Source: Arthrobacter sp. SLBN-112
Lineage (GTDB): Bacteria > Actinomycetota > Actinomycetes > Actinomycetales > Micrococcaceae
Assembly (NCBI RefSeq): GCF_006715225.1
Contig: NZ_VFMU01000001.1
Location: forward strand, 3,162,001-3,226,000
Length of the DNA stretch: 64,000 nt
Reading direction: 5' to 3'
This document shows, one piece after another, positions 9,331 to 17,296 of the stretch; position 1 is the first letter of the stretch, and the number at the start of each line of letters is the position of its first letter. The position numbers were made by a program, and so were the translations under genes. A model generated the notes under the pieces. It searched no databases, had not been told where the DNA came from, and saw only the letters and a list, made by a program, of their open reading frames with translations.

Positions 9331-10359
9331 GTGCTTGATTTGCCCGTTTGGTTCGAGGTTGGCTCGTTTGTCGTCCTCGGCCTGATTCTCCTGATCGATC
9401 TCCTCCTGGTGGTCCGGCGGCCGCACGAACCGTCCATGAAGGAAGCCGGTTTGTGGGTGGCCTTCTACGTCACCTTGGCCCTGGCCTTCGCCGGTGCCAT
9501 GTTTGCTTTCACCGGTCCGGAGTTCGGCAGCCAGTTCGTGGCCGGCTGGGTGACGGAATACAGCCTCAGCATCGACAACCTGTTCGTATTCATCATCATC
9601 ATGGCCAGGTTCTCGGTCCCGCGGAAATACCAGCAGGAAGTGCTGATGGTGGGAATCATCATCGCCCTGATCCTGCGCGGCATCTTCATCATGCTCGGCG
9701 CCATCGTCATCGAACAGTTCAGCTGGGTGTTCTACATCTTCGGTGCGTTCCTGCTGTGGACGGCCTGGAAGCAGGCCCAGGACGAAGGCGAGGAGGAAGA
9801 GGACCGGGAGAACCCGCTGATCGCCAAGATCCGCAAGGTCATCCCCATGTCGGAGAAGTTCGACGGCGGCAAGCTGCGTACAACGGTCAACGGCAAGAAG
9901 GTCTTCACCCCGATGGTGATCGTCTTCATCACCATCGGCCTTACGGACCTGCTGTTCGCGGTTGACTCCATTCCCGCCATCTTCGGCCTGACCCAGAGCC
10001 CCTTCATTGTCTTCACGGCCAACCTGTTCGCCCTGATGGGCCTGCGGCAGCTGTACTTCCTGCTCGGCGGCCTGATGAACCGGCTGATCTACCTGAAACA
10101 CGCGCTGTCCTTCATCCTCGCGTTCATCGGCGTCAAGCTTGTCCTGCACGCAATGCACGTCAACGAACTGCCCTTCATCAACGGCGGACAGCACATCGAA
10201 TGGGCTCCGGAGATCCCCACCTTTGTCTCCCTGGCCGTGATCGTGGGCACCATCATCATTGCCGTGGTCGCCAGCCTGCTCAGCTCCAAGGCCCAGGTTG
10301 CCATGATCGATCCCCGGCTTGAGGAAGACGCGCGCAAGAGCCACAGCGACGCCGAGTAG
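9331..10359 (+). CDS. TerC/Alx family integral membrane protein, probable Mn exporter
   Basis: This 342-aa polytopic membrane protein starts at GTG 9331, chosen because GAAAGG lies 7 nt upstream and the riboswitch ends before it; a longer frame from 9091 would run through the riboswitch. TerC hallmarks include EYSLSIDNLFVF near residues 72-83 and the second acidic motif in LTDLLFAVDSIPAIFG near 206-221. About eight to nine hydrophobic helices are visible, with a charged cytosolic loop (EGEEEEDRE) around residue 155. TerC proteins handle metal ions; the Mn riboswitch in front makes Mn2+ efflux, or metal loading of exported proteins, the likely role. The gene is monocistronic, with a terminator after it. 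Confidence 0.93.
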   Translation: MLDLPVWFEVGSFVVLGLILLIDLLLVVRRPHEPSMKEAGLWVAFYVTLALAFAGAMFAFTGPEFGSQFVAGWVTEYSLSIDNLFVFIIIMARFSVPRKYQQEVLMVGIIIALILRGIFIMLGAIVIEQFSWVFYIFGAFLLWTAWKQAQDEGEEEEDRENPLIAKIRKVIPMSEKFDGGKLRTTVNGKKVFTPMVIVFITIGLTDLLFAVDSIPAIFGLTQSPFIVFTANLFALMGLRQLYFLLGGLMNRLIYLKHALSFILAFIGVKLVLHAMHVNELPFINGGQHIEWAPEIPTFVSLAVIVGTIIIAVVASLLSSKAQVAMIDPRLEEDARKSHSDAE

Positions 10360-10384
10360 CGCCCGCCCACTCATTCAATCCGGG

Positions 10385-10414
10385 GGATCCCGGCCGCCTG
10401 CGCGGCCGGGATCC
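10385..10414 (+). terminator. Intrinsic terminator of terC
   Basis: A perfect 13-bp stem (10385-10397 with 10402-10414) closes a CTGC loop and is followed by TGCCTCTT. Confidence 0.8.
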
Positions 10415-10478
10415 TGCCTCTTAAACCCCTCCTGGAGGAAGCGGACCAAAACCCCTGTGGCGCCCGCCGCCACGGGAC

Positions 10479-10484
10479 TATGCT
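10479..10484 (+). promoter_or_regulatory. -10 box of the MFS gene, probably leaderless
   Basis: TATGCT is followed by exactly 6 nt and the ATG at 10491. No ribosome binding site is present between them. Confidence 0.6.
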
Positions 10485-10490
10485 CTGAAC

Positions 10491-11876
10491 ATGGCCCGCA
10501 CCCTTGTGATGGAGCAGGACGTGCGCCACGTGCAGCGGCGCACTGTCGTGCTTTTGAGCGTGGCCCAGGTCTTCAGTGGACTCGGGACTGGATCAACCGT
10601 GTCCATCGGCTCAATCCTGGCCGTAGAGCTTTCCGGTTCCAGTGCGTGGGCCGGTGCCGTGGCGACGGTCATGACCCTTGGGGCCTCCGCCGCGGCGCTG
10701 CCCCTGGCATCGCTTGCGGAGCGGCGTGGACGCCGGGCCGGGCAGGTGGCCGGTCTCTCGGCGGCTTTGGCAGGCGCCGTGCTGATGGTGCTGGCCGTTG
10801 TCTCCGGCCTCTTCGTCCTGTTGCTCCTGGGATCCGCGGGCATCGGCGTGGGCACGGCCGCCAGCCTGCAGGCAAGGTTTGCCGCCGTCGACCTTGCCGC
10901 CGCCGAGCACCGCGGGCGGGCATTGTCCACCGTCGTCTGGGCGGTAACTGTGGGCGCGGTGGCCGGGCCCAACCTGATCCAGCCGGGTGCAGCCGTGGGA
11001 GCAGCGCTGGGGCTGCCGCCGGTCGCGGGCCCGTTCGTGATTTCGGGCGCCGGACTCCTCATTGCCACGGTGATCCTGTTCACGGGCCTTCGCCCGGACC
11101 CGCTGCTGCTGGCCCGTCAACGTGCCGCCGCCAACGCTGCCGGAGTTTTCCCGCTTGCAGGAGGAGCCCCGGCAGGAGGAGCGCCCGCCGGGGCCGCCCC
11201 TGCCACTGACGCCGTGCCCGCAGTGGCGGCTGCCCGGGGCTCGCTCAGCCGCGGGTTGCGCGCCATCCGGGGCTCACGGACAGCCCTGCTGGCGGTGGCC
11301 GGCGTCGTGGCCGCGCATGCGGTGATGGTCGGCGTGATGTCGATGACGCCGCTGCACCTCCAGCACCTGGTGGAAGGACCCGGACCACATGCAGGGCATG
11401 TTGCCGAGGGGGACGTGCTGGTCATCATCGGCTTCACCATCTCGCTGCACATCGCCGGGATGTTTGCGCTCTCCCCGGTCATGGGCTGGCTGACCGACTG
11501 GGCCGGCAGGATGGAGACCATCATGATTGGTTTCGCGGTGCTGATCGCGGCCGTAGCTGTTGCCGGGTTCGGCCAGTCCTCCACCGCGGCAGTGGCCGTG
11601 GGGCTGGTCCTGCTGGGCATGGGCTGGTCCGCGGCGACGATCTCGGGCTCCACACTGCTGGCGGAGAGCGTGGGGCAGGAAGCCCGGGTGGCGGTCCAGG
11701 GTGTCTCCGACATGCTGATGGGCGCCGCCGGTGCCGTGGGCGGTGCCCTGTCCGGGCTGGTCCTGGGCTTCGCCGGCTATCTTGGCCTGAACCTGTTGGG
11801 CGGAGCCATCGGGGCGGCAGTCCTGGCCGCGGCGGTCGTCACCCGGCTGTCAGACCGGCAGTCAGCGCCCGCCTGA
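10491..11876 (+). CDS. Major facilitator superfamily transporter
   Basis: The protein is 461 aa, predominantly hydrophobic, with about twelve predicted membrane helices. The loop between helices 2 and 3 has the MFS motif A-like LAERRGRRAG at about residues 76-85. A Pro/Ala/Gly-rich cytosolic loop (about 220-245) links the two halves. The second half contains SPVMGWLTDWAGRMETIMIG-type sequence, the motif A equivalent of the C-terminal half. The family moves drugs, sugars or metabolites by proton coupling; the substrate cannot be told from sequence. The gene is probably transcribed alone. Its 3' end overlaps the convergent hydrolase gene by 15 bp, with no terminator between them. Confidence 0.88.
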   Translation: MARTLVMEQDVRHVQRRTVVLLSVAQVFSGLGTGSTVSIGSILAVELSGSSAWAGAVATVMTLGASAAALPLASLAERRGRRAGQVAGLSAALAGAVLMVLAVVSGLFVLLLLGSAGIGVGTAASLQARFAAVDLAAAEHRGRALSTVVWAVTVGAVAGPNLIQPGAAVGAALGLPPVAGPFVISGAGLLIATVILFTGLRPDPLLLARQRAAANAAGVFPLAGGAPAGGAPAGAAPATDAVPAVAAARGSLSRGLRAIRGSRTALLAVAGVVAAHAVMVGVMSMTPLHLQHLVEGPGPHAGHVAEGDVLVIIGFTISLHIAGMFALSPVMGWLTDWAGRMETIMIGFAVLIAAVAVAGFGQSSTAAVAVGLVLLGMGWSAATISGSTLLAESVGQEARVAVQGVSDMLMGAAGAVGGALSGLVLGFAGYLGLNLLGGAIGAAVLAAAVVTRLSDRQSAPA

Positions 11877-13208
11877 CCGCACCATGCCCAGCAGGCGCGC
11901 GAAGATCCTTTCGCCGTCGTCGGCGATTCCGTCGTGATGGAAGTCGGCCGTCTCCCAGACCTGCAGCCCGCGCACCGCTGCTGCAGTCCGCAGGGAAAGG
12001 TCCCGGTCCACGTAGATGTCGTCTGAGTACACCGCCGCTGCCACGGGAACTGTGTTCGCGGCCAATGCCCCAGCGCTGTACAGCGGCGTCCAGTCCTGCT
12101 TGGCGGCCAGCAGTTCCGCCACGTCCCGCAGCGGCCGGAGGGCGGGGTCCTGCTCGAAGTACCACGGGTAGACCATCTCGCCGGTAAGCAGCAGGGGATC
12201 GGCGTCCGGCCGGAACCACGGGTTCTCGCCGAGCATCCGCCAGGCGGACCAATTGGTTGCCTCCCCCTGGCCGTAGATGGATTCGTGCATCAACGCGTAC
12301 AGCGGGTTGGAGCGGCGGGAAACCACGCTTTGGAGCTGTTCCAGGAACGCATCGGAGAGCCGGGGTCCGGCGGCGGTTTCCACAAAGGCGTCCTCGAGCA
12401 GGTAGTGGAGGCCGTCCACGCGTGTGTTGCCGCCCAGGAACGCCCCGGCCATCTGGAACCGCTCCACGGTGAGGGGCCCGCCGTCGGGCAGGAATTCCGG
12501 TGTGGAGCGCAGGTGGCGGGCGATTCGCTCCACAACCTCCCTGTCCTCCGGATACCAGCGGAAGTACTCGTCGTTGCGGGCAGCCACCCGCTGGTACGTG
12601 GCCCGGTACACGTCATCCGCGCTGCCGGTGAGCGGGGCAAGCCCGCCCGTGATCAGGACTTCGCGCAGGCCCTCAGGTGCGAAGGACAGGTAGGTGAGCG
12701 CACAGAAGCCCCCGTAGCTCTGGCCGTAGATGGTCCAGGGCGGTGAGTCCAGCACCTGGCGGATCAGTTCCGCGTCCGCCACGATCGAGTCGGCCCTGAA
12801 GTGCTGCAGGTAGGCGGCCTGCTCCACTGCGGTTCCGCGGGCGGGCAGGGTGGTCCGGTCAAGGGGTGTGGAGAGCCCGGTGCCGCGCTGGTCAAGCATC
12901 AGGATGCGGAAGTCCTGTGCTGCGGCCTTGCCCCATCCGCCCAGGGAACCCCATCTGTTGCCGCGGCCGCCGGGGCCGCCCTGCAGGAAGAGGAGCCACG
13001 GCAGCTGCGACGCGGCCTCCTCGCTGTGCGCGGCTGAGACATACTCCCGGGCAAAAACGGTGATGGTTTCCGCGGAGCCGTCCATTGAAGCGAAATGGTC
13101 CAGGGGGACCGTGAAGTAGTGCTCCACGGTGCGCATGCCACGGAACTCATGCCGGGCCCTGATCTCATGCCCGGCCGCGATGGCCTGGCCCTGCCGCGCG
13201 TCAGCCAC
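11862..13208 (-). CDS. Alpha/beta hydrolase, proline iminopeptidase-like (peptidase S33 type)
   Basis: The protein is 448 aa from GTG 13208. The fold signature is clear: LFLQGGPGGRG (oxyanion loop, about residues 72-82), DQRGTGLS, and the nucleophile elbow GQSYGGF (about 162-168, Ser nucleophile). A helical cap follows, and a late Asp and His (ADFHHDG, about 424-430) can complete the triad. Prolyl aminopeptidases of this family remove N-terminal Pro; some members are general esterases. The start overlaps the stop codon of the upstream GNAT gene in the octamer GTGGCTGA, so translation is probably coupled. An inner ATG at 13136 is an alternative start. Confidence 0.88.
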   Translation of the reverse strand: MADARQGQAIAAGHEIRARHEFRGMRTVEHYFTVPLDHFASMDGSAETITVFAREYVSAAHSEEAASQLPWLLFLQGGPGGRGNRWGSLGGWGKAAAQDFRILMLDQRGTGLSTPLDRTTLPARGTAVEQAAYLQHFRADSIVADAELIRQVLDSPPWTIYGQSYGGFCALTYLSFAPEGLREVLITGGLAPLTGSADDVYRATYQRVAARNDEYFRWYPEDREVVERIARHLRSTPEFLPDGGPLTVERFQMAGAFLGGNTRVDGLHYLLEDAFVETAAGPRLSDAFLEQLQSVVSRRSNPLYALMHESIYGQGEATNWSAWRMLGENPWFRPDADPLLLTGEMVYPWYFEQDPALRPLRDVAELLAAKQDWTPLYSAGALAANTVPVAAAVYSDDIYVDRDLSLRTAAAVRGLQVWETADFHHDGIADDGERIFARLLGMVRSGGR

Positions 13209-13716
13209 GGGAGGAAGCGGGAAGGGACGTGCGGGACGGTGCCCGGCCGAACTGGTCCAGCGCTTCTCCAGTCAGCCTGAAGGTGGACCAGCCCTCCATG
13301 GGACGGGCTCCGAGGCGGCGGTAGAAATTGATGGAAGGCTCGTTCCAGTCCAGCACGCTCCATTCCACCCGTGCGTAGCCGTTTTCGACGGCGATGGCTG
13401 CAAGGTGCTGGAGCAGGGCCTTGCCGTGTCCTTCGCCGCGGGCTTCAGGACTGACGTACAGGTCTTCGAGGTAGATCCCGTGCACGCCCTCCCAGGTGGA
13501 GTAGTTCAGGAACCACAGTGCGAAGCCCTGCACCTCGCCCGCCGCGTTCTCGGCCATGGCCGCGAAGACGCGGGGGTTCCCGCCGAAGAGCACCTGCTCC
13601 AGCCGTTCGGGGGTGTTCCGGACGGCATCGGGTTCCTTCTCGTAATGGGCCAGTTCATGGATCATTCGGAGGATGGCGGGCACGTCATAAGGGGTTGCGG
13701 GGCGGATTACACTCAT
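13201..13716 (-). CDS. GNAT N-acetyltransferase, diamine/spermidine acetyltransferase-like
   Basis: This 171-aa single-domain GNAT begins MSVIRPATPYDV. IYLEDLYVSPEARGEGHGKAL (about residues 82-102) holds the acetyl-CoA-binding loop, and VLDWNEPSINFYRRLGA (about 121-137) matches eukaryotic and bacterial SSAT/thialysine acetyltransferases closely, which favours a polyamine or amino-acid-like amine substrate. It is the first gene of a two-gene unit with the alpha/beta hydrolase. The -10 box TAAGCT lies exactly 6 nt from its ATG, so the mRNA is probably leaderless. Confidence 0.85.
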   Translation of the reverse strand: MSVIRPATPYDVPAILRMIHELAHYEKEPDAVRNTPERLEQVLFGGNPRVFAAMAENAAGEVQGFALWFLNYSTWEGVHGIYLEDLYVSPEARGEGHGKALLQHLAAIAVENGYARVEWSVLDWNEPSINFYRRLGARPMEGWSTFRLTGEALDQFGRAPSRTSLPASSRG

Positions 13717-13722
13717 TGTTCG

Positions 13723-13728
13723 AGCTTA
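13723..13728 (-). promoter_or_regulatory. -10 box of the GNAT-hydrolase unit, probably leaderless
   Basis: TAAGCT on the minus strand is separated by 6 nt from the ATG at 13716. Confidence 0.55.
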
Positions 13729-13737
13729 CCGCCGGCG

Positions 13738-16281
13738 TCAGAGCCGGTTGACGTCCGTCACCCTGACCACCGCTGTTCCGGTGGCATCGGACGCGGCAAG
13801 ATCCACCTCCGCCGAGATGCCCCAGTCATGGTTGGCCGCCGGGTCGTCGAAAATCTGGCGGACCTTCCAGGTGCCGGGTTCTTCGGTGATGATAAGCAGG
13901 CCCGGCCCGCGGGCATCCGGCCCTGTCCCAATGTCATCGTGTTCGTCGAAGTAGTCGTCCAACGCGTCTTCCCAGCGTTCTGCACCCCAGCCGGAACCGG
14001 CGTCGAGCTCTCCCAGCGCGGCGGCGTCCTCATCCGCGAAAAGTTCCACGCGCCGGAACATCTCGTTGCGTACCATCACCCGGAACGCGCGGATATTGGA
14101 GGTGAGCGACGGCGGTGGAGGCGGCGGTGCGTCGTGCGGCGTCGGCGCCGCCCCGGATGCCAGTTCCTCCCATTCGTCCAGGAGGCTGGAGTCCACCTGC
14201 CGCACCAGCTCACCCAGCCAGGCCGTCAGGTCCGCCAGGTCCTCGCGGAGCATGTCCTGCGGAACTGTCTGTCGCAGCGCCTTGAAGGCATCGGCCAGGT
14301 ACCGCAGCACGATTCCTTCGGACCGGGCCAGGCCGTAGAACTGGACGAATTCACCAAAGTTCATGGCCCGCTCGTACATGTCCCGGACCACCGACTTGGG
14401 TGCCAGCTCGAAGTCTCCCACCCACGGCGCGGCCTTCCGGTACACCTCGAACGCTTCGCCCAGGATCTCGGCGAGCGGCTGGGGGTAGGTGACCTCGTCC
14501 AGCATGGCCATCCGCTGGTCGTAGTCGATGCCGTCGGCCTTCATGGCCGCTACCGCCTCGCCGCGCGCCTTCTTCTGCTGGGCGGACAGGATCTGCCGCG
14601 GTTTCTCCAGGGTCGCCTCGATCACGGAGACCACGTCCAGGGCGTACGACGGCGACTCCGGGTCAAGGAGTTCCAGTGCGGCAAGTGCGAAGGGGGAGAG
14701 CGGCTGGTTCAGGGCGAAGTTCGGCTGCAGGTGGACGGTCAGCCGGACGGAGCGGCCATCGGCGCCCTGTTCCTCCGGCGGGATCCGTTCGATGACCTCG
14801 GCGGCCAGCAGTTCCCGGTAAATGCCCAGGGCCTTCTTCATCAGCCGCAGCTGGGAGGAACGCGGCTCGTGGTTTTCGGTGAGCAGCCGCCGGGCCGCCG
14901 CGAACGGGTCGCCCGGCCGTTCCATCAGATTCATCAGCATGGCGTGCGTCACCGTGAAGCTGGACGTCAACGGGTCCGGCACCGATTCCACCAGTCGCTT
15001 GAATGTCGGCTCTCCCCAGGAAACAAAACCCTCGGGCGGCTTCTTCTTCACCACCTGGCGCAGCTTCTTTTGATCGTCCCCGAACTTGGCGGTGGCCTTG
15101 GCCATCGCCTTGACGTTCTCGATCACATGCTCGGGTGCCTGAACCACCACGGTCCCGGCGGTGTCGTAGCCCGCCCGCCCGGCCCGGCCCGCAATCTGGT
15201 GGAATTCGCGTGAGTTGAGCAGGCGGGTGCGGACGCCGTCGTACTTGCTCAACGCCGTGAGCAGCACAGTGCGGATGGGGACGTTGATGCCAACCCCCAG
15301 CGTGTCCGTGCCGCAGATAACCTTCAGCAGCCCCGCCTGCGCCAGCTGCTCCACCAGCCGGCGGTACTTGGGCAGCATTCCCGCGTGGTGCACGCCGATC
15401 CCGTGGCGCACCAGCCGGTTCAGCGTCTTCCCGAACCCGGCAGCGAAGCGGAAGTTGGCAATCAGCTCCGCGATCTTGTCCTTTTCCTCCCGGGTACAGA
15501 CGTTGATGCTCATCAGGTTCTGGGCGCGGTCGATGGCTTCGAGCTGGCTGAAATGCACCACGTAGACGGGCACCTGCCGGGTGGACAACAACTCCTCCAG
15601 CGTCTCGTGGACGGGAGTCTGGTGGTAGTAGTAGTGCAGCGGAATGGGCCGTTCGGCGGAGCTGACGGTGGTGGTGGCGCGGCCGGTCAGGTCTGTGAGC
15701 CCCGTTTCAAACCGGGTGACATCGCCCAGGGTGGCGGACATCAGCAGGAACTGCGCCTGTGGAAGCTCCAGCAGGGGGACCTGCCAGGCCCAGCCCCGCT
15801 GCGGGTCGGAGTAGAAGTGGAACTCGTCCATGATCACGGCGCCGAGTTCGGCTGCCGAACCTTCGCGCAGCGCGATGTTGGCCAGGATCTCTGCGGTGCA
15901 GCAGATGATGGGGGCATCCTGGTTCACCCCGGAGTCACCGGTGATCATGCCGACGTTCTCTGCGCCGAAGATCTCACAGAGCGCGAAGAATTTTTCGGAC
16001 ACCAGGGCTTTGATCGGAGCTGTGTAGTAGCTTCGCCGGCCTTGGGCCATTGCCTGGAAGTGCGCCGCAATGGCCACCAGGGATTTCCCGGACCCGGTGG
16101 GTGTGGCCAGAATGACGTTCGCCCCCGTTGCCAGCTCCATGATGGCCTCGTCCTGCGCCGGGTAGAGCGACAGGCCGCGGCTTTCCGTCCACTCCACAAA
16201 CCGGGTGTAAAGGGCGTCGGGGTCCACGGCGGCGGATTGGACGGGGGCGGACAGATCGCTCAGCTGGTCAACGAGTTTCAT
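13738..16281 (-). CDS. DEAD/DEAH-box RNA helicase with DUF3516 C-terminal domain
   Basis: This 847-aa superfamily 2 helicase starts at ATG 16281, seven codons inside a longer GTG frame. Motifs run in order: Walker A ATPTGSGKS (about residues 56-64), Walker B MDEFHFY, motif III SATLGD, and motif VI QIAGRAGRAGYD (about 380-391). The remaining C-terminal 400 residues are the DUF3516 region found in actinobacterial helicases. The family is related to Ski2/Mtr4-like helicases, suggesting a role in RNA processing or turnover, but this is untested for the actinobacterial group. It is on the minus strand, 22 bp upstream of the GNAT gene's start, and is probably a unit of its own. Confidence 0.88.
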   Translation of the reverse strand: MKLVDQLSDLSAPVQSAAVDPDALYTRFVEWTESRGLSLYPAQDEAIMELATGANVILATPTGSGKSLVAIAAHFQAMAQGRRSYYTAPIKALVSEKFFALCEIFGAENVGMITGDSGVNQDAPIICCTAEILANIALREGSAAELGAVIMDEFHFYSDPQRGWAWQVPLLELPQAQFLLMSATLGDVTRFETGLTDLTGRATTTVSSAERPIPLHYYYHQTPVHETLEELLSTRQVPVYVVHFSQLEAIDRAQNLMSINVCTREEKDKIAELIANFRFAAGFGKTLNRLVRHGIGVHHAGMLPKYRRLVEQLAQAGLLKVICGTDTLGVGINVPIRTVLLTALSKYDGVRTRLLNSREFHQIAGRAGRAGYDTAGTVVVQAPEHVIENVKAMAKATAKFGDDQKKLRQVVKKKPPEGFVSWGEPTFKRLVESVPDPLTSSFTVTHAMLMNLMERPGDPFAAARRLLTENHEPRSSQLRLMKKALGIYRELLAAEVIERIPPEEQGADGRSVRLTVHLQPNFALNQPLSPFALAALELLDPESPSYALDVVSVIEATLEKPRQILSAQQKKARGEAVAAMKADGIDYDQRMAMLDEVTYPQPLAEILGEAFEVYRKAAPWVGDFELAPKSVVRDMYERAMNFGEFVQFYGLARSEGIVLRYLADAFKALRQTVPQDMLREDLADLTAWLGELVRQVDSSLLDEWEELASGAAPTPHDAPPPPPPSLTSNIRAFRVMVRNEMFRRVELFADEDAAALGELDAGSGWGAERWEDALDDYFDEHDDIGTGPDARGPGLLIITEEPGTWKVRQIFDDPAANHDWGISAEVDLAASDATGTAVVRVTDVNRL

Positions 16282-16333
16282 TGACTTCAACCTTAGTGCC
16301 ACGTTGCGGGCGGATCGGGAGTCCGTTGGGGGT

Positions 16334-16339
16334 TAGGCT
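16334..16339 (+). promoter_or_regulatory. Possible -10 box for the methyltransferase gene
   Basis: TAGGCT lies 45 bp upstream of the chosen ATG and would give a leader of roughly 33 nt. No clear -35 hexamer is visible. Confidence 0.35.
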
Positions 16340-16378
16340 ACGCCTTGCCCGTGTGTGCGTCAGAACCTGGAGAATTTC

Positions 16379-17158
16379 ATGAAATGGGACCCCGCAAAGT
16401 ACGTCCAGTTCGGCGACTACCGGAACCGGCCGTTCTTCGATCTCACAGCCCGGATCCAGGCCGACGGGCCCGCCCGGGTGGCCGACCTTGGCTGCGGACC
16501 GGGGAACCTCACGGCCACCCTGGCTGAACGCTGGCCCGGCGCCATGGTCCTGGGCGTGGATTCCTCCGCGGAAATGCTGGCAAAGGCGGCACCCCTGGTG
16601 GAGGAAGGTTCCTCCCTTCAGTTCGAGCAGGCGGACATCGCCGACTGGATGCCGGCTCCGGATACGGACGTTGTGGTCACCAATGCAGCCCTGCAGTGGG
16701 TTCCGGGCCACCAGGACATGATGCGGAAATGGCTGGAGGTTCTCCGGCCGGGGGCCTGGTTCGCCATGCAGGTGCCCGGAAACTTCGATGCCCCCTCGCA
16801 CTCGCTCATGCGGGAGCTCGCGGGGTCGGACCGGTGGGCGGCGAAGCTGGACGGGGTGCTGCGGGGCGGCGAGTCAGTGGGGGAACCGGGGGACTACCTG
16901 GGGATCCTGCTCGAGGCCGGCTGTGCGGCGGACGCGTGGGAAACCACCTACCAGCAGGTCCTGCCCGGGCCGGACCCGGTGTTGGAATGGGTCCGGGGCA
17001 CGGCACTGCGGCCGGTCCTGGCCGTCCTCGATGATGACGACGCCGTGCGTTTCGAAGCCGAATACGCGGCCGCCCTGCGGGATGCCTACCCCGGCGGTGT
17101 CCATGGCACCATATTCCCGTTCCGCCGGATCTTCGCCGTGGGCCGCAAAGCGGGCTGA
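16379..17158 (+). CDS. tam: Trans-aconitate 2-methyltransferase-like SAM-dependent methyltransferase
   Basis: This 259-aa protein begins MKWDPAKYVQFGDYRNRPFF, the conserved opening of Tam. The ATG at 16379 is preferred over an upstream GTG because GGAG sits 6 nt in front of it. The Rossmann SAM-binding motif VADLGCGPGNLT is at about residues 33-44, followed by GVDSSAEML and DVVVTNAALQWV. Tam methylates trans-aconitate, a spontaneous by-product that inhibits aconitase, to its monomethyl ester in the cytosol. It stands alone upstream of the ABC exporter operon. Assignment rests on family resemblance; related enzymes with other small carboxylates cannot be excluded. Confidence 0.85.
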   Translation: MKWDPAKYVQFGDYRNRPFFDLTARIQADGPARVADLGCGPGNLTATLAERWPGAMVLGVDSSAEMLAKAAPLVEEGSSLQFEQADIADWMPAPDTDVVVTNAALQWVPGHQDMMRKWLEVLRPGAWFAMQVPGNFDAPSHSLMRELAGSDRWAAKLDGVLRGGESVGEPGDYLGILLEAGCAADAWETTYQQVLPGPDPVLEWVRGTALRPVLAVLDDDDAVRFEAEYAAALRDAYPGGVHGTIFPFRRIFAVGRKAG

Positions 17159-17188
17159 CTCCGCGCCCGCCGGATGGTTTTCCGCCCG

Positions 17189-17203
17189 GTCACAGGCTGT
17201 GAC
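17189..17203. promoter_or_regulatory. Perfect 15-bp palindrome in front of the ABC exporter operon
   Basis: GTCACAG-G-CTGTGAC is a perfect 7-bp inverted repeat around one base. It ends where the -35 region of the predicted -10 box at 17226-17231 would lie. It is a good candidate site for the GntR-family regulator encoded at the end of the same operon. Confidence 0.55.
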
Positions 17204-17225
17204 AGCAGTGGAAAGTGATCTGGCT

Positions 17226-17231
17226 TACAAT
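17226..17231 (+). promoter_or_regulatory. -10 box of the ABC exporter operon
   Basis: TACAAT matches the consensus well. The upstream palindrome occupies the -35 side, and no canonical -35 hexamer is visible at normal spacing. Confidence 0.5.
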
Positions 17232-17296
17232 GACGACTGTGGTGTAGGGGTCAAGCCGCCGGCCCCCTCTCGGCCCAGGCATTTACAGGGGGTATT

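Noticed and set aside
13717..13725. TCGAAC half-site next to the GNAT start as an SOS box
   Set aside because: Only one arm is present; the second arm of the palindrome is missing.
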